Shown here: one piece after another, positions 29,001 to 37,722 of the stretch | How positions within the stretch are numbered: the stretch's first letter is position 1 | How the letters are laid out: each line of letters begins with the position of its first letter | Source: Gemmatimonadota bacterium | Lineage (GTDB): Bacteria; JAAXHH01 | Direction: 5' to 3' | Assembly (NCBI GenBank): GCA_009838645.1 | Contig: VXRC01000001.1 | Span: 109,740-173,739 of the forward strand | DNA: 64,000 nucleotides | Program-made: the position numbers and the translations under genes | Notes under the pieces: model-generated | Databases searched by the model: none | The model's input: only the letters and a program-made list of their open reading frames with translations | Told to the model about the DNA's origin: nothing

Positions 29001-30615
29001 ATTCGAGGACCCGGCCTTCGATGTCGCGGCCCTCGTCCTTAAGCCGTATCGACTCGTCCACGTCGAAGGCCTCGGGATCGGACAGCATGGCAGGCAGCAG
29101 GGTGCCCAGTGTCCGGATCTGCCGGACCAGGTTGGGGAAATCGACGTACTCGATCCGGTCCTTAGGGGTATCGATGAGGAGCCGGTTGTCGTTTACCGTG
29201 GCGAAGGTCATGCCGTGAAGCCCGGCGAGCGTGACCATCTCGTGGTCGAAGGCGGGGCCCGCGGGCATGTAGCTTTCCTGCGACCGGAGCGGGTGCGTCA
29301 GCGTATTGAGATAGGGCGTACGGCTTTCCTCTTCATCGTGGACCCCGGCCTTGCGCGCGTAATTCAGGTAGCGGTCCGCGTAGGGTTCATACAATAGGTC
29401 CAGATTCGAGGTGAAGAAGATGAAATCGCCATAGCTGAACAGGCCGACCTGGTCCGCCCTGCTGGTGAGGTCCAGGCCCAGGAAGAGGGCAAAGGGGATC
29501 CGGTCCGCTTCGGGGATCCGTTCGAGGAAGAACTCGTCTTGCCGCTGGTGCCGGTCCAGGAAGTCGTTTACGCCCTGCAGCCCGTGGAAATGGGCGGACG
29601 TGGCCAGGAACAGCACGGTGTATCCCGGCGGATGAGCCCGGAGCACGTCCATCAGCTCCAGCATGGCGGCGATGCCCCCCGCGCTCTCGGCGCCCGGCGC
29701 CAGTCCGGGTACGACCGACATGGCGTCGTAGAACGCCGAGAGCACGACGATCCTGTTTTTCCATTTCTCCGTGCCGTCGCCCCCGGGCAACGGCTCGTCC
29801 CGGCCTGGTATCCACCCCATGACGTTCCAGGTCTCGGCCCGTTCCCACGACATGCGGCCACGGATCGTCACTTCGGCCTCGCCGGACCGCGCGGCCGCCA
29901 GGACCGCGGATGCATGCGGGTCCGGGACCCAGAAGCGCGGCACGTCGGCGGGCACGTCCAGGATCTTCCGCTGGGCCTGGTTGTTGGTCACGGCACCGGG
30001 ACCGCTGTCGAAGAAAAGAATCGCCTGCGCGCCCAGCATCCGCGCGTTGAGGTACTGGTCGCGTCCGTCGAAATCGACCAGGACGATGCTCCCCTCGATC
30101 TCTTTCCCGTTGAAGGCCTGGAATTCACCCCGCCGGCCGTAGTGCAGGGGTCCCCGGATCCCGTCGGGAAAGGAATTCAACCGGACCAGGTTGGGCCAGA
30201 ACTGGTACACCGGTATCTCGGTCTCGACGGCGTCGTGCACGGTCAGCGTGAATCCGTGGTCGACGGGTGAGGATACCGTGAAGGTGTCGACGGCTACGTC
30301 GGCCAGGCCGCCGGCATGGAAGGCATCGACCACGTATTCCATGGCCGCCCGGTTGCCCGGATAGCCGACGACGCGCGACGGGTTCTCGCTCATCGCCCTG
30401 ACATGGGCTTCCACGCGTACCAGGGTAACGATTTCGGATACCTCATCCCAGGACACCGGCGCCTCCTCGAGGGGTCTGGGCGGCACGTCCTCGGGAAGGG
30501 AGACGATCCTCAGGATCACGTGCTCCGTCACCCAGGCCGGGCCGGCGACGGCCACGGCGAGGAACAACAGGACGCCCACGGCGAGGAAGAAGTAACCGAA
30601 TATCCGAGAATACAC
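26047..30615 (-). CDS. M28-peptidase-like pseudoenzyme fused to an FtsX-family permease
   Basis: 1522 residues. Domains in order: an N-terminal helix (about 4-28); a PA-like insert (about 150-250, VLVDFDG, GAQAILFFDSG); an M28-like peptidase core (about 285-495); a long extracytoplasmic region; three helices (about 838-905); an FtsX core (about 957-1365) whose last four-helix block has LNTMMGAVFERFREIGVYSA and YPAKKAADMTVEDV; and a soluble tail of about 150 residues. The peptidase metal sites are degenerate: HxD reads FYD, the bridging Asp is GAES, the catalytic Glu pair is AHFHG, and the last His is IDTPKD. It should bind but not cleave. No LolD-like ATPase gene is near. It starts two bases after a permease gene. 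Confidence 0.8.
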   Translation of the reverse strand: MYSRIFGYFFLAVGVLLFLAVAVAGPAWVTEHVILRIVSLPEDVPPRPLEEAPVSWDEVSEIVTLVRVEAHVRAMSENPSRVVGYPGNRAAMEYVVDAFHAGGLADVAVDTFTVSSPVDHGFTLTVHDAVETEIPVYQFWPNLVRLNSFPDGIRGPLHYGRRGEFQAFNGKEIEGSIVLVDFDGRDQYLNARMLGAQAILFFDSGPGAVTNNQAQRKILDVPADVPRFWVPDPHASAVLAAARSGEAEVTIRGRMSWERAETWNVMGWIPGRDEPLPGGDGTEKWKNRIVVLSAFYDAMSVVPGLAPGAESAGGIAAMLELMDVLRAHPPGYTVLFLATSAHFHGLQGVNDFLDRHQRQDEFFLERIPEADRIPFALFLGLDLTSRADQVGLFSYGDFIFFTSNLDLLYEPYADRYLNYARKAGVHDEEESRTPYLNTLTHPLRSQESYMPAGPAFDHEMVTLAGLHGMTFATVNDNRLLIDTPKDRIEYVDFPNLVRQIRTLGTLLPAMLSDPEAFDVDESIRLKDEGRDIEGRVLEFDRTVDFFKPNTPVSDALVVYEPGYQSHSGVRGFMVTHADSLGHFRHSMVRFPRGPTELRSYGLAADGRIVYAPDLGEEGNATFPLAVPNSSKVNNTIQVLFPCEEINLFDIVDPGVFVALDNLTVLGRDNSPLRKYGAAFVEDQSFFGNWMTNAAVVFARPEDRVKMFMSSGPRGVKYLLTNTPESWLDDPPESISDDAMALAQGQGFAADHGQILYPFYQSALDLWSLNRARLMKLEDHGVTNARAAELHEESTEALRAAREALENRRYDAFAARSREAWGFEARAYPDVRYAADDTVDGIVFYFMLLVPFCFFLERLFFGFTDIRKRLASVGVIFAAVFLLLQNVHPAFQLSLTPYMVFLAFIILAMALIIITMIVTRFDTEMKNLTRSAAGLHEADIGRLSATAVAISLGISNLRKRKMRTALTAVTLTLLTFTVLSFTSFRTGIQFYTLDRENTPPYDGVLMRSLSWHSLPTSFLPYVENAFEDQADVVPRSWYEPEDMTSPYIDLRVPGKGTATTVQSVLGLHADEPAVTGLDRYLVPGGRWFAPDERSACLLPTELAERLNVGPEDVGTAEVEILGGRYTVIGLLDSDGFDAYRDMDDESIMPASFSMTRTLTDMDIEVFMSTIQASEHLPSRNVLVLPYRQTLDLNGSTRSVAIAGFADGDQLRDSVEAFMSRVLLAVFVGMEDEVRVYSSLGATSVSGLANLIIPVLIAAFLVLNTMMGAVFERFREIGVYSAVGLAPNHVAALFIAEAAVFATLGAVFGYLSGQIITMGLSQWDLLGGMSLNYSSLSTVYATMVVMAIVFLSTLYPAKKAADMTVEDVTRRWSPPPPDEDDWQFEFPFTVTVPEALPLSGYLNHIFQTHEDSSAEDFVAEGTSLDAIPGDTYDTYHVASTVWLAPYDLAISQDVRLELEPVLHERLYRILIVIHRRSGDLAQWQTINRRFFTVLRKRFLVWRTLAEPIKARYRDIRAFDRETAL

Positions 30616-30616
30616 G

Positions 30617-32611
30617 CTAGTCTATCCCGTAGATATGATGGCCTGCGTGGGGGAACCACACGTAGTCGACGAACATGGAGATGACCACGCCGGTGACCAC
30701 GCCGAAGATCAGGCCCAGGAAGAAGGGCTGTCCCTTCCGGTACAGTTCGATGCCGCCGACCCACATCATGATGCTCTTGATGACCCAGCAAACGAACATG
30801 GACGAGACGATCGCCCGGGCGGGCCAGGAGTATGAAAGGAAGAATCCGAGGGGATGCAGCGGCCAGCCCGGCAGCCGGGCCCTCAGCGTCATGAGCAGAA
30901 ACATGAGCGCACCGCCCACCAGGAAGAACATCAGCCGCGACGTGTCGGGCCCGAAAGGATCCCGGATCTTGGTGAGCGTTTCATTGTAGGGGATGGTCGA
31001 ACCGATCCGGCCGAACCACCAGCCGTTGGTGAACTGGCGCGTGCCCTGGTCGAACCCCATGTAGATCGTCCAGACCAGCGAGATCACCACGCCGATCACC
31101 GCGGCGGACAGGATCGCCCAGCCCAGGCCGCGGTGCCAGCGCGTGCCGATCTCGGACAGCTTGGCCGCCTGCATGAAGGCGGGCATGAAGGTCGACTTGA
31201 TCTCGCTGACGGGTCCGTACGTCTGGGCCATGGCCGTCATGGTGGACATGGAAAGGTTGGCCGACCCGACCGAATAGAACACGAGCACCTGGGCGATCAT
31301 GGGCGAACGCACGTAGGGCAGCCCGGCCTCGGCGATGATCCGGGAAACCCCGATGTAGATGATGAACACGCCGGCGAGCAGGAACACGGCGATGGGCGCG
31401 CTCATGCCCAGCTGGTTCAGCCAGACCACCCCGTAGACGAAACCTCCGATGAATCCGAAGACCGCGACCCGGTAGGGCAGCATTTCCTGCGAGTCGTCCA
31501 GGTCCGACCTCCTTCCGAATGCCTGGGAACACACGGCGCGGATGTGGAACCGCGCCCGCCACAGCCCCCATCCCACGAACAGGATGAACGCGCCCATGTT
31601 CTGCCAGTCCAGCATGGGATGGATCGAGGTGTAGTTGTCCCGTCCCGGGATGTCGTACCCGATCCGGTGGGCGATGCCCACCTGGATGATCCCGATCATG
31701 TAGAACACCCAGAAACCGGCGAGGACGTCCAGGTTGACGAAATAGGAAATGCCCAGGATGGCCGGGCGGAAATTGATTTCCAGCGGCGGAAACCCCTCGC
31801 CGAATACGATGGGCGGCGCCGACCCGAAATAGGGGAACTGGGGCACGACCGGGGTGAAGAACCCGACGATGTTGTACATCATCACGCAGAACGGGATGGA
31901 AAAGCCGATCCAGAACCGTTTCTCCGAGAGAAAGGCCGGGACACGGCTCGGCGATTCCATGCCGCGGGTGAAGGCGAGGGGGATCTGCATCATGGGGAAG
32001 ACGAGCTTCTCGTGTTCGACCCACTGGCGCCTGAGGATGACCACGAGACACAGGCCCATGAAGATGACCGGGACGATGAAGGTCAGCCACCAGAACAGCG
32101 GAATGCCCCACACGCTCCAGGGAATGGACGCGCCGGGCGGGATGCCGTCCACCAGCCACGTGAGGGCGTTGCCCTGGTTCGTGACCGTCGCCCAGGGTTT
32201 CAGGTAGGGGTAGAAGTAATCGGCCCACTGGTTCTCGGGCGTCGCCAGCAGGTAGGGGGCCATCAGCGTGGAGATGAACGGGGCGCCCATGCCGTTGGTC
32301 GTCAGCCCCGAAGCCGCCATGCCCATGGCCAGGGGGATGACGAACTCGTGGGGCGTGAGGGCCCAGTCCTTCTTCCACCTGGCCAGCACCACGTTGAATA
32401 CGACCAGGTACGCAAAGGCCAGAAACAGCGCGCCGATGTGGAGATGGTCCGCGCCCAGTTGGGACGAGGCCATGGTGTACTGGAAATAGGGGACGATGAG
32501 GGAAATCAGTACGACGCTCGTCAGGCCCAGCAGAATGGATCGCGGCGTAATGATCCGGGTCGCGGTCGCACGGACAGCGGAGGCGGAAACACTTTGCTGT
32601 ACTGAGGCCAT
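30617..32611 (-). CDS. DUF6785/DUF6784-type permease
   Basis: 664 residues from the ATG at 32611. It has about 14 hydrophobic helices, a central charged loop, and a C-terminal part WPLHPLGFFLSYSWPAR ... GIELYRKGQPFFLGL that is matched by the paralogue at 39419-41416. The VILRRQWVEHEKLVFP segment is shared too. This is the family I recall as DUF6785 plus DUF6784, uncharacterised predicted transporters. A longer frame reaches 32965 but would read through the promoter of the divergent MMPL gene, and the shorter start gives the paralogue's length. It is the first gene of the six-gene operon. Confidence 0.75.
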   Translation of the reverse strand: MASVQQSVSASAVRATATRIITPRSILLGLTSVVLISLIVPYFQYTMASSQLGADHLHIGALFLAFAYLVVFNVVLARWKKDWALTPHEFVIPLAMGMAASGLTTNGMGAPFISTLMAPYLLATPENQWADYFYPYLKPWATVTNQGNALTWLVDGIPPGASIPWSVWGIPLFWWLTFIVPVIFMGLCLVVILRRQWVEHEKLVFPMMQIPLAFTRGMESPSRVPAFLSEKRFWIGFSIPFCVMMYNIVGFFTPVVPQFPYFGSAPPIVFGEGFPPLEINFRPAILGISYFVNLDVLAGFWVFYMIGIIQVGIAHRIGYDIPGRDNYTSIHPMLDWQNMGAFILFVGWGLWRARFHIRAVCSQAFGRRSDLDDSQEMLPYRVAVFGFIGGFVYGVVWLNQLGMSAPIAVFLLAGVFIIYIGVSRIIAEAGLPYVRSPMIAQVLVFYSVGSANLSMSTMTAMAQTYGPVSEIKSTFMPAFMQAAKLSEIGTRWHRGLGWAILSAAVIGVVISLVWTIYMGFDQGTRQFTNGWWFGRIGSTIPYNETLTKIRDPFGPDTSRLMFFLVGGALMFLLMTLRARLPGWPLHPLGFFLSYSWPARAIVSSMFVCWVIKSIMMWVGGIELYRKGQPFFLGLIFGVVTGVVISMFVDYVWFPHAGHHIYGID

Positions 32612-32642
32612 GGAGTGGGCGGAGAATGGAGTGGGCGGAGAA
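32611..32642. repeat. 16-bp tandem duplication at the permease start
   Basis: Two perfect copies of tggagtgggcggagaa (32611-32626 and 32627-32642). The first base belongs to the permease start codon, so the repeat is its 5' leader. It leaves no typical ribosome site there. Confidence 0.85.
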
Positions 32643-32779
32643 CGTCGTTCGCGTTTTTTGGCAATGGTTTGAATTGAAAAACGGGTCCAGCATATGTAAG
32701 GTCGCGCGCGGGATAAGTCAAAGGAAAACGCCCATTCGCCGAAGTCCTTCAACCCCGTTGCACTCGCCGTTTTTAGTGG

Positions 32780-32808
32780 TTGACACCCCAGTGGTTTACG
32801 GGGATATT
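32780..32808 (+). promoter_or_regulatory. sigma70-type promoter of the MMPL-bacillithiol operon
   Basis: TTGACA (32780-32785), 17-base spacer, GATATT (32803-32808), about 40 bases upstream of the GTG at 32850. The -35 box is perfect and the spacing ideal. Confidence 0.65.
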
Positions 32809-32849
32809 TCCATACCTTGGATGTGCGCGTTTCACACGAGGAATGCACC

Positions 32850-35363
32850 GTGAAGGCCGAGACCAGAGCCGCCCTAGACCGCTTCCTGAACAGGTACATC
32901 GCCTTCATCTGCCGCCATCCGGCCAAGGTCCTGCTGTTCGCGCTGCTTTCTGCTTCGCTTTCCATCCATTTCGCCTCCAGGCTTCAGCTGAAAACCGACT
33001 TCGTCGAACTGCTCCCCGAAGGCTACCGGAGCGTCGACGACATACACCGGCTCACGGAGCGCGTCGGCGGCATCGGCAACCTGACCGTCGTCATAGAGAC
33101 GGAAGACCTGGCCGCCGCCCAGCGGTACGCCGACGACCTTGCCGGAAGGCTTCGATCCGATCTGCCGGAAGGGTATGTCCGCTACATCGAGTACCGGGTG
33201 GACGACGAGAAGCGGTTCTACGAAGACCACAAGTACCTGTACGCCGACCTGGAAGACCTGGAAGAGATCCAGAGCCGGCTGAGCCGGCAGATCCTTAAGA
33301 CGAAACTGGAACAGAATCCCCTTTTCGTATCCGAGGAAGACCTTGGCCTGGAGACGGAAGACGAGCCGTTCACCGTGAGCGACCTGGAGGAGAAGTACGA
33401 GAAAGAGGCGTCGGAAAAGCTGGACAAGTGGGTCGACGGCTATTTCACGGGCCACGACGAGCAGGGACAGTTTCTCGTCATGGTCCTGAAACCCTTCGGA
33501 TCGTCGACCGGCGTGTCCTTCTCGCGGGACCTGTGCGAACGGGTCCTGGCCATCGCGGAAGGGCTCGAACCCACGTCCTACCACCCGTCGTTGAGGGTCG
33601 GGCTCACCGGCAAGTACCGCCTGATCCTGGACCAGTACGAGTCCGTAAACCGTGAAATCTTCACGTCGGCCGGCGTCACGCTGTCCCTGGTCGCCCTGGC
33701 CATATTCCTCTACTTCCGCACCATCGTCCCGGTCATCAACATCACGCTGGTCGTGGTCGTCGGCATCCTCTGGACGTTCTGCCTGACCTACTTCCGCATC
33801 GGCTACCTGAACATGCAGACCGCCTTCCTGGGCGCCATCATCATCGGGAACGGCATCAACTACGGCCTGATCCTGATGTCCAGGTACAAGGAAGAGCGGC
33901 TGCGGGGAGAGAACGCCCGGGACGGCGTGCAGATCGCCTTCCGGAACACGCTCACGGCGACGGTCACCTCGGCGGCGTCAACCGGCCTGGCCTACGGTAC
34001 CCTCATGATCACCGATTTCCGGGGCTTCAACCATTTCGGGTTCATCGGCGGCCTGGGCATGCTGCTGTGCTGGCTTTCGACCTTCTCCATCCTGCCGGCG
34101 CTGCTAATGCTCTGGGACCGTACCGCCTTCGGACGGAAGACCTGGACCCGGAAGGTCTCAAGGGGCAGTTCGATGAGCCGTCTCGCCAACCTTGTGCAGA
34201 AGAAGCCGCGGGCCGTGGTGGGCACGAGTTTCTCCCTGGTCGTGCTGGGCGCCGCCCTGCTGGTGTGGTGGCTCCCGAACTCCTTCGAGTACGACTTCTC
34301 GAAACTGCGCAACGAGCCGCGGGGAGACACCTACGAACGGATCCTCAACCACCGCGTCAACGCACTCTTCGGCATTTCCCAGTCGCCGGCCGTCATCCTG
34401 GCGGACCGCCTGGACCAGGTGCCGGGCATACGCCGGGCCGTGCTGGACAAGAAAGCAGCCGAAAGGGAAGTCCCCAATCCAACCATCGACCGGGTCCGGA
34501 CCGTTTTCGACCTGCTGCCGGAGGACCAGGAAGACAAGATCGACGTCCTCTGGGACATCGAGTACATGCTCGACACGAATCCGCCCGACGAACTCGGGAT
34601 ACCGCCCGACCAGGTCGCGAAGATCAACGATTTTCGCGACAACCTGAGCCTGGACGGGATCACCGTGGACGACCTGCCCGAAGCGCTCACGCGGCCTTAC
34701 GAGGAGCGGGACGGGACGGTGGGCAGGCTGATCTACGTCTACCCGCGGTCGGACGCCGGGCTCTGGAATGGTCGGAACCTGATCCGGTTCGCGGAGGTCG
34801 TCCGTTCCAACCGCCTGCCGGACGACGAGGTCATCTATTCCTCCGGAGAGGCCGTGGTCTTCGCCGACATGCTGAAGGCCGTGGACCGCGACGGGCCCAT
34901 CGCCACGATCGCCTGCTTCGTGGGCGTGATCACGCTCCTCGTACTGGCGTTCCGAAGCATTCACGCGTCGGTGGTGATCCTGGCCTCCCTGCTGGGCGGC
35001 ATGCTGGTCATGGGCGGGGTCATCGCCGTCTTCGACATCAAAGTGAACTTCTTCAACTTCATCGTCATACCCACCACGCTGGGCATCGGGGTGGACTACA
35101 GCGTGAACCTGTATCAACGCTACCGCCTTGACGGACGGGGTTCCATAGGTAATATGGTACAGCATACGGGCGCGGCCCTGGTCATGTGTTCGTCCACTAC
35201 GCTGATCGGGTACACCTCGCTCATGCTGACGTCCAACCGGGGCCTGCATTCCTTCGGGATCATGGCCAACGTGGGAGAGATCGCCACGCTGGCGACGGCC
35301 CTGGTCGCACTGCCCGCCTATCTGCTCATCATGGAAAAGCGCCGAACAAGGCCGGTTACATGA
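32850..35363 (+). CDS. MMPL/RND-type transporter
   Basis: About 837 residues. Two repeated halves, each a transmembrane helix, a large extracytoplasmic loop, and a cluster of five helices, as in MMPL and hopanoid RND (HpnN) exporters. The second half has VDYSVNLYQRYRLDG and LMLTSNRGLHSFGIMANVGE, typical of the family. The GTG at 32850 has GAGGA eight bases upstream and is preferred over a TTG at 32817. Its stop overlaps the bshC start codon by four bases (ATGA), so it heads the bacillithiol operon. The substrate is unknown. Confidence 0.85.
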   Translation: MKAETRAALDRFLNRYIAFICRHPAKVLLFALLSASLSIHFASRLQLKTDFVELLPEGYRSVDDIHRLTERVGGIGNLTVVIETEDLAAAQRYADDLAGRLRSDLPEGYVRYIEYRVDDEKRFYEDHKYLYADLEDLEEIQSRLSRQILKTKLEQNPLFVSEEDLGLETEDEPFTVSDLEEKYEKEASEKLDKWVDGYFTGHDEQGQFLVMVLKPFGSSTGVSFSRDLCERVLAIAEGLEPTSYHPSLRVGLTGKYRLILDQYESVNREIFTSAGVTLSLVALAIFLYFRTIVPVINITLVVVVGILWTFCLTYFRIGYLNMQTAFLGAIIIGNGINYGLILMSRYKEERLRGENARDGVQIAFRNTLTATVTSAASTGLAYGTLMITDFRGFNHFGFIGGLGMLLCWLSTFSILPALLMLWDRTAFGRKTWTRKVSRGSSMSRLANLVQKKPRAVVGTSFSLVVLGAALLVWWLPNSFEYDFSKLRNEPRGDTYERILNHRVNALFGISQSPAVILADRLDQVPGIRRAVLDKKAAEREVPNPTIDRVRTVFDLLPEDQEDKIDVLWDIEYMLDTNPPDELGIPPDQVAKINDFRDNLSLDGITVDDLPEALTRPYEERDGTVGRLIYVYPRSDAGLWNGRNLIRFAEVVRSNRLPDDEVIYSSGEAVVFADMLKAVDRDGPIATIACFVGVITLLVLAFRSIHASVVILASLLGGMLVMGGVIAVFDIKVNFFNFIVIPTTLGIGVDYSVNLYQRYRLDGRGSIGNMVQHTGAALVMCSSTTLIGYTSLMLTSNRGLHSFGIMANVGEIATLATALVALPAYLLIMEKRRTRPVT

Positions 35364-36994
35364 ACGCTCATGCAGTGGACTACCGCCAGGTGTTGCCGGA
35401 CCACCTGCTGCATACCTTTCTCGATGACTTCGAGGCATTACGGCCTTTCTACACCCACGATCCACGTGATCAGGATGTATGGCCGCGCATGATCGAGGCC
35501 GTGCAGTCCCGCGCCGCTCCGCCGCCGCGAAAGGCGCTCGCCGGGATCCTCGAGGTCCAGAACGGCCGGTTCGGGGCGGACGAGACGGTCCTCGCCAACG
35601 CGCGCTCCCTCGCCGGGGACGATACCTTCGTCGTTTCCACCGGACAGCAGACGGGCCTGTTGACGGGTCCGCTGTTCACCATCTACAAGGCCGTAACGGC
35701 GGTCAAGCTGGCGAGGCGGGTCTCGGAGGAAACCGGCGTGCGGACCGTGCCCGTCTTCTGGATGGCCGCCGACGACCATGACTACGCCGAAATCAACCAT
35801 GTCCACGTCTGCCGGACGGACGGGGACGCCCTCAGGTTCGAACTGAGCCCCGACGACCCCAACGACCGCCGGTCCGCGAGCGACCGCCTGCTCGGACCCG
35901 GAATCGAAGCGCTGCTCGGACAATTCGCCGAGGCCCTGCCCGACTCGGAGTACCGTCCGTCCGCCATCGAGGCGCTTCGGCGGCACTGTACTGCCGGGAC
36001 TTCCCTGTCCGATGCCTTCGCGCGGCTCATGACGCTGCTGTTCCGGGAACAGGGCCTGGTCCTCGTCGACCCCACCGACCCGGCGCTGAAACCCCTTATG
36101 CGCCCCGTGTTCGAGCGGGAAATCCGCGCGCCGCTCTCGACCACGGGTTCGGTCCTGGAAGCGTCGCGCGATCTGGAGCACGCCGGGTTTCATCCCCAGG
36201 TCTCCCGGTCCCCGGACGCGGTGAACCTGTTTCTCTACGAGGACGGGCAGCGCAATGCCCTGCGCTACGAGGACGGACGGTTCAGCAACCGGGACGAAAG
36301 CCTTTCCTTTACCGGCAAGGAACTGCTACGGATGCTTGAGGATACGCCCGGTCGGTTCACGCACAACGTCATCACCCGGCCCCTGGTGCAGGACACGCTG
36401 TTTCCGACGCTGACCTATATCGGCGGGCCGGCGGAAATCGCCTACTACGGACAGCTCGGCGGGGTCTACCGGCAGTTCGGCCTGCCCTTCCCCGTGGTCT
36501 ATCCCCGCGCGTCCCATACGCTGGTGGGCGCGAGGACCGCCCGGATCCTGGAGAAGCACGGCCTCGCGATCTCCCATTTCGTCCGGGGCATCGAAACCGT
36601 GGTCGACCGAAAACTACGGGAAGAGATGCCGGCATCGGTCACCGAAGGTCTCCGGGCCGCACGGGGCGACGTGGAAGCCCACTACAGAAACCTGAAGGGA
36701 CACGTGACGGCTATAGACCCCGGACTTAACCGGATCGTCGAGGCCTCGGAGCGGAAGACCAACTTCGCCCTGGGCAGACTGGAAGAAAAGACCTTCCGCG
36801 CCCTGAAGAAGGCGGACGGGGTCATGCGCGGCCAGATCATGCGGGCGGACCGCCTGTTGCATCCCAACGGGCACCTCCAGGAAAGGGTGGCCAACATCTG
36901 GCAGTACGTCGCCCTGCACGGTTTCGACGTCATGGATACGATCTTCGAGGCCACGGACGAGACGGACTTCAGACACAGGATGACCCCGCTATGA
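35360..36994 (+). CDS. bshC: bacillithiol biosynthesis cysteine-adding enzyme BshC
   Basis: About 544 residues, the normal BshC length. It ligates L-cysteine to glucosaminyl-malate, the last step of bacillithiol synthesis. Family segments include VSTGQQTGLLTGPLFTIYKA, FWMAADDHDYAEINH, YIGGPAEIAYYGQLGGVY, and the C-terminal coiled coil ending LQERVANIWQY. The ATG at 35360 overlaps the MMPL stop. The bshB1 start overlaps its stop by four bases. Confidence 0.93.
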   Translation: MNAHAVDYRQVLPDHLLHTFLDDFEALRPFYTHDPRDQDVWPRMIEAVQSRAAPPPRKALAGILEVQNGRFGADETVLANARSLAGDDTFVVSTGQQTGLLTGPLFTIYKAVTAVKLARRVSEETGVRTVPVFWMAADDHDYAEINHVHVCRTDGDALRFELSPDDPNDRRSASDRLLGPGIEALLGQFAEALPDSEYRPSAIEALRRHCTAGTSLSDAFARLMTLLFREQGLVLVDPTDPALKPLMRPVFEREIRAPLSTTGSVLEASRDLEHAGFHPQVSRSPDAVNLFLYEDGQRNALRYEDGRFSNRDESLSFTGKELLRMLEDTPGRFTHNVITRPLVQDTLFPTLTYIGGPAEIAYYGQLGGVYRQFGLPFPVVYPRASHTLVGARTARILEKHGLAISHFVRGIETVVDRKLREEMPASVTEGLRAARGDVEAHYRNLKGHVTAIDPGLNRIVEASERKTNFALGRLEEKTFRALKKADGVMRGQIMRADRLLHPNGHLQERVANIWQYVALHGFDVMDTIFEATDETDFRHRMTPL

Positions 36995-37722
36995 AACTCG
37001 ATGTACTCGCCGTATCCCCGCACCCGGACGACGTGGAGTTGCACTGCGGCGGCCTGATGATCCGGTTCGCCGACCTGGGATATGCCACCGGTATCGTCGA
37101 CATGAGCCTGGGCGAGATGGGTACCCGGGGAACGGTCGACGGGCGGAAAGAGGAAGCGGCGGCAGCGGCGGAAGTGCTCGGGCTGTCCGAAAGGCTGAAC
37201 CTGGAGCTGCCGGACGCCCGCGTCAGTTCCTGCCCGACGCACCGCGACGTCCTCATCGACTCCATACGCCGGTACCGGCCCGACATGCTCCTCGTTCCCC
37301 ACGAGATCGCCCGCCATCCCGATCACGGGGCGACCGCCCGCCTGGCCACGGACGCGGCCTTCCTGGCCGGCCTCGAGAAAGTCGAGACGGACCACCCGTC
37401 CTTCCGGCCCCGGAAAGTGGTCTTCTACCTGACCCACCACCGCTACCGGGAACCCCGGCCTTCCTTTATCGTCGACATCACGACGACGTTCAGCCGGAAA
37501 ATCGACGCCGTGAAGGCCCACCGGTCGCAGTTCCACGACCCGGAATCCACCGAACCGGAGACCTTCATCAGCCGGCCCGAATTCCTTGATGAAGTCGAAG
37601 CCCAGAGCCGTTACTACGGACAGTTGATCGGCGCGCGATACGGGGAGCCTTTCGTCGTCCGGGAGTACCTTTCGATCGACGATCCCCTGGCCCATTTCAC
37701 GGGCGAAGGCTGTAACCAATGA
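36991..37722 (+). CDS. bshB1: bacillithiol biosynthesis deacetylase BshB1
   Basis: 243 residues. It removes the acetyl group from N-acetylglucosaminyl-malate. The zinc motif is SPHPDDVELHCGG at the N-terminus; SLGEMGTRGTVDGRKEEA and VPHEIARHPDHGATARL are specific to the BshB1 branch of the LmbE/PIG-L family. It overlaps both neighbours by four bases, so bshC-bshB1-bshA form one translationally coupled operon. Confidence 0.95.
   Translation: MKLDVLAVSPHPDDVELHCGGLMIRFADLGYATGIVDMSLGEMGTRGTVDGRKEEAAAAAEVLGLSERLNLELPDARVSSCPTHRDVLIDSIRRYRPDMLLVPHEIARHPDHGATARLATDAAFLAGLEKVETDHPSFRPRKVVFYLTHHRYREPRPSFIVDITTTFSRKIDAVKAHRSQFHDPESTEPETFISRPEFLDEVEAQSRYYGQLIGARYGEPFVVREYLSIDDPLAHFTGEGCNQ

Noticed and set aside
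30854..32605. 583-residue plus-strand frame opposite the permease
   Set aside because: Composition is that of an antisense shadow; no motifs.
32612..32965. N-terminal extension of the DUF6785-type permease to 32965
   Set aside because: It would run through the TTGACA promoter of the divergent operon and exceed the paralogue's length; the start at 32611 is preferred.
34158..35465. 435-residue minus-strand frame opposite the MMPL gene
   Set aside because: Antisense shadow of a gene with clear MMPL features.
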